This document shows positions 23,430 to 32,023 of a DNA stretch of 42,315 bases, piece after piece. The DNA is from an uncultured Bacillota bacterium. Lineage in GTDB: Bacteria > Bacillota_I > Bacilli_A > Erysipelotrichales > Erysipelotrichaceae. The notes under the pieces were generated by a model that did not search any database, had not been told where the DNA came from, and saw only the letters and a list, made by a program, of their open reading frames with translations. The first letter of the stretch is position 1. Each line of letters opens with the position of its first letter. Location: contig ONPK01000003.1 in the NCBI GenBank assembly GCA_900319675.1, positions 1 to 42,315 on the forward strand, written 5' to 3'. The position numbers and the translations under genes were made by a program.

Positions 23430-25238
23430 ATGTCAAAATCAATGAGAATAAAGATTAACAGCATTAAGACATATCTCAGCAAGCCTCAGAACGTCATTCT
23501 GATACTGACCGGCATTCTGGTTACCATAACTACGATCGCACCTATCGTTGCCATCGTAAAGGATACCTTCCAGATCCATCCGGGGACAATTGACCAGTAT
23601 CTTTCTGGCAAAGCGTCAGGGTATACGATAGTCAACTACACTGACCTGTTTACCAGCCGTCTGGCCAAGACAAATCTCTGGACTCCATTGATCAATACGA
23701 CCATTCTGGCGATTGGTTCCTGTGTGTTTGCAATTCTCTTTGGCGGTATCTTTGCCTATCTGGTGACCAGAACCAATATGGCTTTCAAGAAGTATCTGAG
23801 TTCAATTTTCATCTTCCCGTACATCATGCCGCAGTGGACGCTGGCTGTCGTATGGCAGAATCTGTTTAACTCAAATGCCGTTACCGGAACCTCTGATGGA
23901 CTGCTGGCTGCCGTATTCAACATACACATGCCGGCCTGGTGGTGTCTGGGCATGTTCCCGTGTATCATCGTATTAGGAATGCACTATGCACCGTTTGCAT
24001 ACATTCTGATCGGAGGCATCTTCAAGAACATGGATGCCAACCTGGAAGAGGCAGCAACCATCCTGGATACACCGCGTTGGAAGATATTTGCCAGAGTAAC
24101 CATACCGATGGTAAAACCTGCAATACTGTCAACGATACTTCTCGTCGCCGGAAGCACGATCGGTTCTTATCCCGTACCGCATTATCTTGGCTTGCCGACA
24201 CTGGCTACCAAGTATGTTTCCATGAACGTCAAGTATACCGGTGAGGCATCAGTAATTGCCATCATCATGATGATGTTTGGCGTTGCCATCATGTATCTGA
24301 ATCAGAGATCGCTGCATTCCCGTAAGTCATATACGACGGTTACCGGAAAGAGCGGTCAGATCACCAAGGTCAATCTCGGTGCCAGAGGCAGATATGTCGT
24401 TGCCATCGTATTCATATTCATTACATTCTTTACGTCAATTTATCCTATCATTTCATTTGCGTTTGAGACATTCCTGCCTAATCCGGGTGACTATTCATTC
24501 CTGTATACAGGTAATCCGAACAACCTGACAACGAAATGGTGGGTAACTGCTGAGAACATCTCAGAAAACGGCATGTATGGGCAGATGGGCATCCTGCATA
24601 ACAAGACGATCTGGAATGCCTTCAAGGGAACCATTCTCGTTGCTCTGATCTGCTGTCTTACAGCTGGTACGATTGGTACTCTGATCGGCTATGCCGTCAG
24701 CAAGAACAGACGTGGCAAGCTGGCAGGTTATGTCAACTCCATGGCTTTCCTGCCATATCTGATGCCGTCTGTAGCCGTAGGTGCTGCCTACTTCATCCTG
24801 TTCTCATCAGGAAACATCAATCTGTTTAACACGTACCTGGCACTGGTAATTGTCGGTACCGTAAAATACATTCCATTCGCCAGCCGTAGCGCTCTGAACT
24901 CAATGCTGCAGCTGTCCGGTGAGATCGAGGAATCAGCAATGATCCTTGATATCCCATGGAGAAAGAGAATGATGAACATCATAATTCCTATTCAGAAGTC
25001 ATCGATCATCAGCGGCTTCTTACTGCCGTTTATGACATGTTTAAGAGAATTAAGCCTGTTCATGCTTCTGTGTACACAGGGATTCATTCTTTCAACAACA
25101 CTGGACTACTTTGATGAAATGGGACTTTATGCCTTCTCAAGCGGCATCAACCTGATACTTATCATAACCATTCTCATCAGCAATGCATTGGTAAACAAGA
25201 TCACGGGCGCAAGCCTGGATGAAGGAATCGGAGGTTAA
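23430..25238 (+). CDS. ABC transporter permease with two fused membrane domains (FbpB/AfuB-like)
   Basis: This is a 602-residue protein made of two BPD_transp_1 halves. The first EAA loop is LEEAATILDTPRWKIFARVTIPMVKP (about 207-232); the second is IEESAMILDIPWRKRMMNIIIPIQKS (about 508-533). Each half has about six helices; a long extracytoplasmic segment around residues 350-385 (NPGDYSFLYTGNPNNLTTKWW) lies between them. Fused double permeases are typical of ferric ion and related importers, so one gene supplies the whole pore. AGAGAGG stands before the ATG. Three bases separate it from the ATPase gene. Confidence 0.85.
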   Translation: MSKSMRIKINSIKTYLSKPQNVILILTGILVTITTIAPIVAIVKDTFQIHPGTIDQYLSGKASGYTIVNYTDLFTSRLAKTNLWTPLINTTILAIGSCVFAILFGGIFAYLVTRTNMAFKKYLSSIFIFPYIMPQWTLAVVWQNLFNSNAVTGTSDGLLAAVFNIHMPAWWCLGMFPCIIVLGMHYAPFAYILIGGIFKNMDANLEEAATILDTPRWKIFARVTIPMVKPAILSTILLVAGSTIGSYPVPHYLGLPTLATKYVSMNVKYTGEASVIAIIMMMFGVAIMYLNQRSLHSRKSYTTVTGKSGQITKVNLGARGRYVVAIVFIFITFFTSIYPIISFAFETFLPNPGDYSFLYTGNPNNLTTKWWVTAENISENGMYGQMGILHNKTIWNAFKGTILVALICCLTAGTIGTLIGYAVSKNRRGKLAGYVNSMAFLPYLMPSVAVGAAYFILFSSGNINLFNTYLALVIVGTVKYIPFASRSALNSMLQLSGEIEESAMILDIPWRKRMMNIIIPIQKSSIISGFLLPFMTCLRELSLFMLLCTQGFILSTTLDYFDEMGLYAFSSGINLILIITILISNALVNKITGASLDEGIGG

Positions 25239-25241
25239 ATC

Positions 25242-26888
25242 ATGCCAAAAATCGTATTAGAAAACATAACCAAGCGCTGGGATAAATTCTACGCCGTCGA
25301 GGACCTGAATCTGGTAATTGAAGATAATGCCTTCGTAACTCTCTTAGGCCCGTCAGGATGCGGCAAAACGACCACTCTGAGGATGATTGCCGGTCTGGAG
25401 ACTCCGACAAGCGGAAAGATCACCATCGGTGACAGAGTTGTCTATGATTCTTCAGAAGGCATTAACATTCCTGCCAACAAGCGTAAGGTCGGATTCCTGT
25501 TCCAGAACTATGCTCTGTGGCCGAACATGACCGTATATCAGAACATCTCATTCGGTCTTACCAACATCAAGGAGGAGATGGATGAGATTGACTTTACAGC
25601 CAGAACAAACAACCGTCTTGCCGAAATACTTGCAAAGCCGGAAGAGGTAGTAAAGATCGTTGAGGAGTGTTACGACAAGAACGGTAAGATCGACAATAAC
25701 AAGCTTAACATCAAGCTCATCGACCGTTTTGAGATCTCTACATATACAGCTAAGAAGCTGATAGATTACAAGCTTCAGGACGCATCTGATCTCAAGGGAA
25801 CTGCTAAGAAACTTGCCACTGAACTGAAGGAATCAGTGGAGCAGGCAAGAACCAAGGCTGCACAGTCAGGCTGCACATTGTCAGATGACTTCAGACTGAT
25901 GAAGGATGGTAAGCCGGTAAGAAAGATCAGAAAACTGACAAAGGAAGAGATAGACCTGAGCGTCAGAAGAGTATCAAGAATCGTCAAGATCGGAATGTTC
26001 ATGGACAGATATCCGGCAGAACTGTCAGGCGGACAGCAGCAGCGTGTTGCCATTGCCCGTACTCTGGCACCGGAGCCGACAGTATTATTCATGGATGAAC
26101 CTTTAAGTAACCTTGACGCCAAGCTGAGACTTGAGATGCGTTCAGAGTTACAGAGACTGCATCTGGAAACAGGGAGCACATTCGTATATGTAACCCATGA
26201 CCAGATGGAAGCCATGACACTGGCTACCAGGATATGTCTGATAGACAACGGTGTCCTGCAGCAGTATGATGCACCGTTGACGGTATATTCACATCCAAAT
26301 AATCTGTTCGTAGCTGATTTCGTTGGCAATCCTGCAATAAACTTCGTAGAAGCAAAGGGTACTCAGAAGGCTGATGGCAAGCTTGAACTGTCATTGTTTG
26401 ATGGCAAGAAAGCTGAATTTACATTCAATGAACCAACAGATATTGCTGAATGGTACAGTAAGGAAAGGGAAGCTGAAAAGGCTGCCAGGGAAGCTCATGA
26501 GCGCAGGGCTGCTCAGAAGGGCTATGTTGAAAAAGGTAATAAGGATACGGTATTCAAGTATCACCTTGCCCTGGTGAATGATGTGGAAGACTATGGAGAT
26601 GAGATTAAGCTTACTGATGAGGACTTCGTTCTCGGCATCAGACCTGAATCAATTTCCATTTCACCAAGCGGCAGACTTGAAGGCGAGATTTACTCATCAA
26701 TGCCGACAGGCATGGAAACGACCGTAAGAGTTGCGGTAGGAAACTACATTCTTACCGGAGTCATGTTCGGTGGTGTTGCCTATAAGCTTGGCGAGAAAAA
26801 GAATCTGGATTTCCTGGGGGATAGTATAATACTGTTCTCAAGAAGCAATGGAAAGATCATCGGAATCGGGTCATTGAAGGTTAAGTAA
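25242..26888 (+). CDS. ABC transporter ATP-binding protein with large internal insertions
   Basis: This is a 548-residue ATPase of the MalK/FbpC/PotA type, about 180 residues longer than usual. Walker A is GPSGCGKTT (36-44), the Q-loop FLFQNYALWPNMTVYQNISFGL (86-106), the signature LSGGQQQRVAIAR (261-273), Walker B VLFMDEPLSNLDAKLR (281-296) and the H-loop YVTHDQMEA (316-324). Between Q-loop and signature about 125 extra residues (about 111-236) form charged helices (NRLAEILAKPEEVVKIVEECY, KKLATELKESVEQARTKAAQ). The C-terminal TOBE region holds a second charged insertion (about 400-445, EREAEKAAREAHERRAAQ). All catalytic motifs are intact. Such helices could contact the permease or a regulator. 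It ends the operon. Confidence 0.85.
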   Translation: MPKIVLENITKRWDKFYAVEDLNLVIEDNAFVTLLGPSGCGKTTTLRMIAGLETPTSGKITIGDRVVYDSSEGINIPANKRKVGFLFQNYALWPNMTVYQNISFGLTNIKEEMDEIDFTARTNNRLAEILAKPEEVVKIVEECYDKNGKIDNNKLNIKLIDRFEISTYTAKKLIDYKLQDASDLKGTAKKLATELKESVEQARTKAAQSGCTLSDDFRLMKDGKPVRKIRKLTKEEIDLSVRRVSRIVKIGMFMDRYPAELSGGQQQRVAIARTLAPEPTVLFMDEPLSNLDAKLRLEMRSELQRLHLETGSTFVYVTHDQMEAMTLATRICLIDNGVLQQYDAPLTVYSHPNNLFVADFVGNPAINFVEAKGTQKADGKLELSLFDGKKAEFTFNEPTDIAEWYSKEREAEKAAREAHERRAAQKGYVEKGNKDTVFKYHLALVNDVEDYGDEIKLTDEDFVLGIRPESISISPSGRLEGEIYSSMPTGMETTVRVAVGNYILTGVMFGGVAYKLGEKKNLDFLGDSIILFSRSNGKIIGIGSLKVK

Positions 26889-26913
26889 ACGCATGTGAAA
26901 AACATGCGTTTTT
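26888..26913 (+). terminator. Terminator of the second ABC transporter operon
   Basis: AACGCATGT (26888-26896), loop GAAAA and ACATGCGTT (26902-26910), a perfect 9-bp stem overlapping the stop, followed by TTT. Confidence 0.9.
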
Positions 26914-26944
26914 CATTTATAATGATTTCGGAAGGTATGAGATA

Positions 26945-27286
26945 ATGAAAGTAATAGATGTCTACGAACAGTATTTTGAAGCAGATTATGAATTCAATGG
27001 AGTTCCCAGAAAAGGAGCTGTCGTAAAGCTTACGGCAACCAGCGACAGCGGGATGATAACCTATGCGCACAGCGTAAACTTCTTTCCGCACAGAGACGAA
27101 GAGGACTACGCAGTAAGTTATGATGCATATCATGAAAGAACACTTCATGAGGCAAAGGGAAGACGCAGCAGAAAACTTGATGAAGCATATTATTCTCAGA
27201 TCAGGGAACTGACTGACAGTCTCTGCAAGGAAATAGGCGCTGTTGTTTACTGGGACAGACCTTTAAGAGAAGCGAGAAGGGGTTAA
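26945..27286 (+). CDS. Hypothetical 113-residue protein
   Basis: I do not recognise the family. It is a soluble, charged alpha/beta protein: strands MKVIDVYEQYFEADYEF, KGAVVKLTATSDSGMITYAHSVNFFPH, a central region rich in Asp/Glu, Tyr and His (RDEEDYAVSYDAYHERTLHEA), and a final helix-strand (ELTDSLCKEIGAVVYWDRP). There is no signal peptide or membrane segment. It appears real: a TATAAT (26918-26923), a GGAAGG binding site and terminators on both sides make it an independent unit between the ABC operon and the convergent uxu genes. Confidence 0.6.
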   Translation: MKVIDVYEQYFEADYEFNGVPRKGAVVKLTATSDSGMITYAHSVNFFPHRDEEDYAVSYDAYHERTLHEAKGRRSRKLDEAYYSQIRELTDSLCKEIGAVVYWDRPLREARRG

Positions 27287-27318
27287 CTTCTCAGCTTATA
27301 AATGATTAAGTGCACAGA

Positions 27319-27348
27319 AAAACCCATGTATATACATGGGTTTTCATT
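27319..27348. terminator. Bidirectional terminator, 26-bp perfect palindrome
   Basis: AAAACCCATGTAT and its exact complement (27319-27344) serve both the hypothetical gene and the convergent uxuB, with A- and T-runs on both flanks. Confidence 0.92.
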
Positions 27349-27349
27349 T

Positions 27350-28969
27350 TTATAAGGCTTCCTGAAGAGTCTTTCTAACGGCACCCTTACCGGCAGTCAT
27401 TCTGCACAGGTAATTGATTACCAGCTTATCAAGACCAGCTTCAATGAGGTCAATGCCGAAGATCTTCTTGTTACGTAACAGACCTTCGAGCTTGTTTCTT
27501 AATGTTTCCTCGGTTTCTTCACCGATCTTCAGAGCACTGCTGTATTCTTCCAGTTCTTCCAGTAACGGGTCTGATGACAGTTCCATTGGATTGAGTTCAT
27601 CATCTAGTTTCATCAGATAACGGATCCATGCAGCCTGTACAAGTGGTATGAGCTTGAGATCATTGACGTCAAGTTCAGGACTTGCCTGGTAAGCCTTGAT
27701 CGTTTCGCCGAATCTGATTGCAAGCTTCTGTGATGTATCAGTAGCGATTCTCTGCGGTGTATCCGGCATGAACGGGTTAGGAATACGTACCTTGACAACG
27801 GTGTCAATGAACTCCTTTGGTGAAAGGATACCCGGGTCGGTAACGACCGGCAGTCCTTCCTTGTAACCAATTGTATTAACCAGTTTGACCAGATCTTCAT
27901 CCTTCATCTCATCAGAGATCTTCTGATAGCCTAACAAACATCCGAATACTGCCAGTGATGTATGTAATGGATTAAGACAGGTGCAGACCTTCATTCTTTC
28001 AACCTTGTTTACGGTTTCTCTGTCAGTAAAGTAAACGCCTGCTTTTTCCAGAGCTGGTCTGCCGTTAGGGAAGAGATCCTCAACTACCAGATATTCGCTC
28101 TCTTCGGCATTTACGAACGGAGCAATGAAAGTGTGTCTTGAAGTTTCAGCAGGTGTCAGGTCCAGGCCATCCTTTTCCAGAAGCTTTTCAACGCTTGAGT
28201 CCGGTCTTGGGGTGATCTTGTCGATCATTGTCCAAGGGAAGGCGACCTTCTTCGGATCTTCAATATATGCCAGGAATCCTTCTTCAGCCAGACCGTTTTC
28301 AACCCATGCCTTGGCATAGGCATCAACTGCCGCAAACAGCTTGTCGCCGTTGTGTGAACAGTTATCCATTGAAACCATGGAAACAGGCAGCTGTCCATTC
28401 AGATATCTTTCGTAAAGTAATGAAGATACCTTGCCGATGTATGATGAAGCCTGTGCAGGTCCCTTAAGGAAATCTGCGCTCACAGCCGGCAGGGTTTCGC
28501 CCTTGGCATCAGTCAGAGAATAACCCTTTTCCGTAATGGTGAAGCTTACCATCTGCAGACTTGGATTACGGAACATTGATTCCAGTATTCTGAAGTCTTC
28601 AGCATATTCACGGTCCATTATCAGTGACGCACCAATTGAACCGATGACAGTCTTTTCAATTGAGCCGTCTGCCTTCAGAGTAACCAGAATTGACAGGTTA
28701 TCATGAGGACGGTAGTTCTTCAGAATGATCTCAAAGTCAAATCCATCTACGGCTACTATGCCGGCTTTTTCATCGCCGTCATTGAGCAGCTTCTGCATCA
28801 GATTTGCCTGGAAGGCTCTGAAGATGTTGCCGGCACCGAAATGGATCCACTTTGGATTCCTTGCGGTTTCTCTGGCCATTTCAATACGGTCGTAATGTGG
28901 AAGGGCATATCCGGCTTCTTCCCATTCCTTACGGTTATTAACTAGACATTCCTGGGTAAGTGTCAGCAT
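27350..28969 (-). CDS. uxuB: Fructuronate reductase / mannonate oxidoreductase (mannitol dehydrogenase family)
   Basis: This is a 539-residue long-chain polyol dehydrogenase. WIHFGAGNIFRAFQANLM is the N-terminal NAD-binding Rossmann motif, SMDNCSHNGDKLF the conserved mid-segment, and KVCTCLNPLHTSLAVFGCLLGY the catalytic Lys-containing and C-terminal domain block. It interconverts D-fructuronate and D-mannonate. UxuB is favoured over UxaB or MtlD because it starts three bases after uxuA in one operon with uidA upstream. GAGGTG, at the end of uxuA, is its binding site. It ends at a perfect bidirectional terminator. Confidence 0.9.
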   Translation of the reverse strand: MLTLTQECLVNNRKEWEEAGYALPHYDRIEMARETARNPKWIHFGAGNIFRAFQANLMQKLLNDGDEKAGIVAVDGFDFEIILKNYRPHDNLSILVTLKADGSIEKTVIGSIGASLIMDREYAEDFRILESMFRNPSLQMVSFTITEKGYSLTDAKGETLPAVSADFLKGPAQASSYIGKVSSLLYERYLNGQLPVSMVSMDNCSHNGDKLFAAVDAYAKAWVENGLAEEGFLAYIEDPKKVAFPWTMIDKITPRPDSSVEKLLEKDGLDLTPAETSRHTFIAPFVNAEESEYLVVEDLFPNGRPALEKAGVYFTDRETVNKVERMKVCTCLNPLHTSLAVFGCLLGYQKISDEMKDEDLVKLVNTIGYKEGLPVVTDPGILSPKEFIDTVVKVRIPNPFMPDTPQRIATDTSQKLAIRFGETIKAYQASPELDVNDLKLIPLVQAAWIRYLMKLDDELNPMELSSDPLLEELEEYSSALKIGEETEETLRNKLEGLLRNKKIFGIDLIEAGLDKLVINYLCRMTAGKGAVRKTLQEAL

Positions 28970-28972
28970 GAT

Positions 28973-30049
28973 CTATACACCTCTTGTTTCTGCCTTATCG
29001 ATGGCTTCCCATAAGCCATTTATGTAGGCTGCGCCTAAGGCTCTGTCATACAGGCCATATCCCGGCATTGCGACTTCTCCCCAGATCATTCGGCCATGGT
29101 CAGGTCTGATAGGTCCGTCAAAGCCGATGTCATATAAAGCCTTGACTATTTCATACATGTCAAAGGTTCCATCTGAACTTAAATGAGCTGCTTCCTCAAA
29201 GTTTGTTGGGCTGTGGAACTTCAGGTTTCTGACATGGGCAAAGTGGATTCTGCCTTTTAATGAACGAATCATGTCTGGCAGATCATTCTCCAGATTTGTT
29301 CCATATGAACCAGAACAGAAGGTGACACCGTTATGAACATCATCTACGGCGTCCATCATTCTGTGGATGTTTTCCTTGTTGATGATGATGCGTGGCAGAC
29401 CGAATACGCTCCAGGCCGGATCATCAGGATGGATAGCCATCTTGATGTCATATTCATTACATACAGGCATGATTGCCTTCAGGAAGTAAACAAGGTTTTC
29501 AAATAACTTTTCATTGTCAATGTCCTTGTACAGTTCAAACAGCTGCTTGACCTTGGCCATTCTTTCAGGTTCCCAGCCAGGCATGACTGTTCCGTTCATG
29601 TCACCGGCAATGCTGTCGAACATTTTTTCCGGATCGAGGTTATCTACGGCTTCCTGAGTATATGCCAGTACTGTTGATCCGTCTTCTCTCTTTCTGGCGA
29701 GTTCAGTTCTTGTCCAGTCAAATACAGGCATGAAGTTGTAACAAACCAGATGAATGTCTTCCTCACCGAGGTTTCTCAGACACTCGATGTAAGTTGCGAT
29801 GTCCTTGTCTCTGTCAGCAGAACCTGTCTTGATGGCATCAGAAACGTTTACTGACTCAATGCCGGCAATGTGCATGCCAGCAGCTTCAACTTCATCCTTC
29901 AGGGCTCTGATCTCTTCTCTGGTCCATAATTCTCCAGGCTGCTTGTAGTAAAGGGTAGTGATAACACCCGTAACGCCTGGGATCTGTCTGATCTGTTCAA
30001 GGGTAACGGTATCATACTTTGATCCGTACCATCTGAGGGTCATTTCCAT
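28973..30049 (-). CDS. uxuA: Mannonate dehydratase
   Basis: This 358-residue TIM-barrel enzyme removes water from D-mannonate to give 2-keto-3-deoxygluconate. Visible family segments are MTLRWYGSKYDTVTLEQIRQIPGVTGVITTLY, AAGMHIAGIESVNVSDAIK, HLVCYNFMPVFDWTRT, KMAIHPDDPAWSVFGLPRI (metal His), VTFCSGSYGT (metal Cys), HFAHVRNLK (metal His) and IRPDHGRMIWGE (metal Asp/His). All metal ligands expected in the UxuA group are present. AAAGGA ten bases before the ATG. About 150 bp separate it from uidA, with uidA's terminator, so it probably also has its own promoter in 30050-30169, which I cannot place firmly. Confidence 0.93.
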   Translation of the reverse strand: MEMTLRWYGSKYDTVTLEQIRQIPGVTGVITTLYYKQPGELWTREEIRALKDEVEAAGMHIAGIESVNVSDAIKTGSADRDKDIATYIECLRNLGEEDIHLVCYNFMPVFDWTRTELARKREDGSTVLAYTQEAVDNLDPEKMFDSIAGDMNGTVMPGWEPERMAKVKQLFELYKDIDNEKLFENLVYFLKAIMPVCNEYDIKMAIHPDDPAWSVFGLPRIIINKENIHRMMDAVDDVHNGVTFCSGSYGTNLENDLPDMIRSLKGRIHFAHVRNLKFHSPTNFEEAAHLSSDGTFDMYEIVKALYDIGFDGPIRPDHGRMIWGEVAMPGYGLYDRALGAAYINGLWEAIDKAETRGV

Positions 30050-30169
30050 AATCTAATTATCCTTTCTCAGTCATGAATCTACTGATATACCTACATTTAT
30101 GGTAATACATTTGCGGCTTCAGTAGAATTCAAAAAGATGATATCTCTTTAAAAAATTACATTTTCTGAA

Positions 30170-30197
30170 AGGCATCAGACGGTTAAGCCTGATGCCT
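30170..30197 (-). terminator. Terminator after uidA
   Basis: AGGCATCAG (30170-30178) and CTGATGCCT (30189-30197) form a perfect 9-bp stem, a few bases beyond the uidA stop on the minus strand, with TTTC following. It would part uidA from uxuAB. Confidence 0.75.
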
Positions 30198-30202
30198 GTA
30201 CC

Positions 30203-31999
30203 TTATTTGTTTTCCCAACGCTTTTTGAAAGTGAATGCTGCATCCTTAGGCTGACGTTCTCTTGTGAAGACGCCTTTCTTGTTGCCGTTGACACGCATGA
30301 TGCCTTCAGTTGTCTGGAAGTCGGCAAAGTTCCATACCAGTTCACCCTGGATGAAGTCATAGGTATCAAATACCTTGAAGTTTTCTTCCAGATATTCATT
30401 CTGGTATTCCTGAGCCCACATAACGCTTGGCAGCTTGTGTTCAGTAGCCAGGGTATCCGTACCGAACTCGGTAAATACGAATGGAACGTTCAGTTCCTTG
30501 GCCTGCCATCTGTTCATTTCATCATGGAACTTGTAGATGGCATCTGAGATCTCAGGACCTCCGGAGATGTACCAGCCGTAGTAACGGTTCAGACACATGA
30601 AGTCTACCAGCATGTAGCACTGACACTTTTCAGGAGCACTGTTCTTTTCAAACGCTCCGGTCATTGGACGGTGCTGAGGATCAAGCTCTCTGGCTCTTTC
30701 GAATACCTTGCTGAAATAGTTATGAGCATAGGTGCTTGTTGTTTCAGGTTCATTGAACAGACTGAATGCAAATACTGATGCGTGGTTCTTGTCACGCTCG
30801 ATCATTTCCTCCACCTGCAGCAAATGATTCTTCAGCAGGGCAGGTACTGTAGGCGTTTCAAAGAAGTACGTATAGTTTCCGGTTCCGGCAACTGCAAAGT
30901 TCCTGGTGGAACGCATCATACCGACTGCAGCAACTTCATCAATGATAAGGAAGCCTTCCTCATCTGCAAACTGATACCATTCTTCAGCATATGGATAATG
31001 GCTTGTACGGAAGCAGTTTGCGTTTGTCCACTTCATGCACTCAAAGTCACGCTTGACTAACGGCCAGTTAAAGCCTCTGCCGATGATGTCGAAGTCTTCA
31101 TGCTTGCCAAAGCCCTTCAGATAGACAGGATTTCCATTGATCAGGATCTTAGTACCCTTGATCTCAACGGTACGGATTCCATAACGTTCCATGTATTCGT
31201 CTATGACTTTTTCGCCATCGACGATCTGGATGCAGAGGTTATACAGATAGGCCTTTCTGACATTCCATAAGTGGGCGTTTTCAACATGGAGTGAGCCTTT
31301 CTTTCCATTACTTTCAGCAACCTTATTGCCGTCTGCATCGTACAGACATACTCTGACTTCATGTTCACCATTTGTGATGACTTCATAGGCAACGTCAGCA
31401 TCGTTTCCACTTATTGAAGAAACAGCGCTGTAATCCTGAATGTGCTCGTCAGGTATCTGAATGAGATATACGGAACGCTGAATTCCGGAATAGTTGAAAA
31501 AGTCAAAGTAAGGGAAGGCGATCTTCGTTCCATTCTGCAGTGTCTTAACACTGCCGCATGGCAATGAGGATTCATTCAGCTCATTATTGGCCTTAACAGC
31601 CAGATGGTTGAATTCGCCTGGTTTGAAAACGTCGGTTATGTCACCGATGACAGGAAGGAATCCTCCTTCGTGTTCAGTGATCTTTACGCCATTGACATAT
31701 ACGGTTCCACGGTGGGTAATGCTGCCAAAGCGCAGCATTGTACGGCAGTTTTCCGTTTTCGGAACAAAGAAATCTGTTTCGTACCAAAAGTCTCCGCAGT
31801 AATTCTTGGAGTACTGATCCGTAAAGAGATCAGCGAAACTTGATGGTACAGGAATGGAAATGGATGAATCCATATGATCCATCCATTTCTCTTGTTCCCC
31901 AATTGATTCCGGGTCGAAACGGAAGTGCCACATACCATCCAGAGAAACTGATGTTCTTGTGTGAGTTATTCTGGGATATAAACTTAACTGATCAAGCAT
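30203..31999 (-). CDS. uidA: Beta-glucuronidase, glycoside hydrolase family 2
   Basis: This is a 598-residue GH2 enzyme: sugar-binding jelly roll (about 1-180), immunoglobulin-like domain (about 181-280) and TIM barrel (about 281-598). The acid/base is Glu417 (FSLFNEPE) and the nucleophile Glu511 (FVFTEFGTD). Glucuronide specificity is supported by the NxK motif, Asn573 and Lys575 in RVNGNKKGVFTR, which in E. coli GUS binds the C6 carboxylate. There is no signal peptide, so it acts in the cytoplasm. GGAGGTG precedes the ATG. It follows the PTS gene by 24 bp in one transcript. The loop after EVAAVG is as long as in E. coli (31 residues to the HL of the next helix), a Loop 1-type enzyme. Confidence 0.93.
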   Translation of the reverse strand: MLDQLSLYPRITHTRTSVSLDGMWHFRFDPESIGEQEKWMDHMDSSISIPVPSSFADLFTDQYSKNYCGDFWYETDFFVPKTENCRTMLRFGSITHRGTVYVNGVKITEHEGGFLPVIGDITDVFKPGEFNHLAVKANNELNESSLPCGSVKTLQNGTKIAFPYFDFFNYSGIQRSVYLIQIPDEHIQDYSAVSSISGNDADVAYEVITNGEHEVRVCLYDADGNKVAESNGKKGSLHVENAHLWNVRKAYLYNLCIQIVDGEKVIDEYMERYGIRTVEIKGTKILINGNPVYLKGFGKHEDFDIIGRGFNWPLVKRDFECMKWTNANCFRTSHYPYAEEWYQFADEEGFLIIDEVAAVGMMRSTRNFAVAGTGNYTYFFETPTVPALLKNHLLQVEEMIERDKNHASVFAFSLFNEPETTSTYAHNYFSKVFERARELDPQHRPMTGAFEKNSAPEKCQCYMLVDFMCLNRYYGWYISGGPEISDAIYKFHDEMNRWQAKELNVPFVFTEFGTDTLATEHKLPSVMWAQEYQNEYLEENFKVFDTYDFIQGELVWNFADFQTTEGIMRVNGNKKGVFTRERQPKDAAFTFKKRWENK

Positions 32000-32023
32000 G
32001 TTACACCTCCATAGTATAGATTA

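Noticed and set aside
25775-26329. 184-codon minus-strand frame inside the ABC ATPase
   Set aside because: Serine-rich mirror of the coding strand, opposite the signature and Walker B motifs.
27319-27344. Regulatory palindrome
   Set aside because: The perfect palindrome lies between convergent gene ends with A/T runs, which is a bidirectional terminator.
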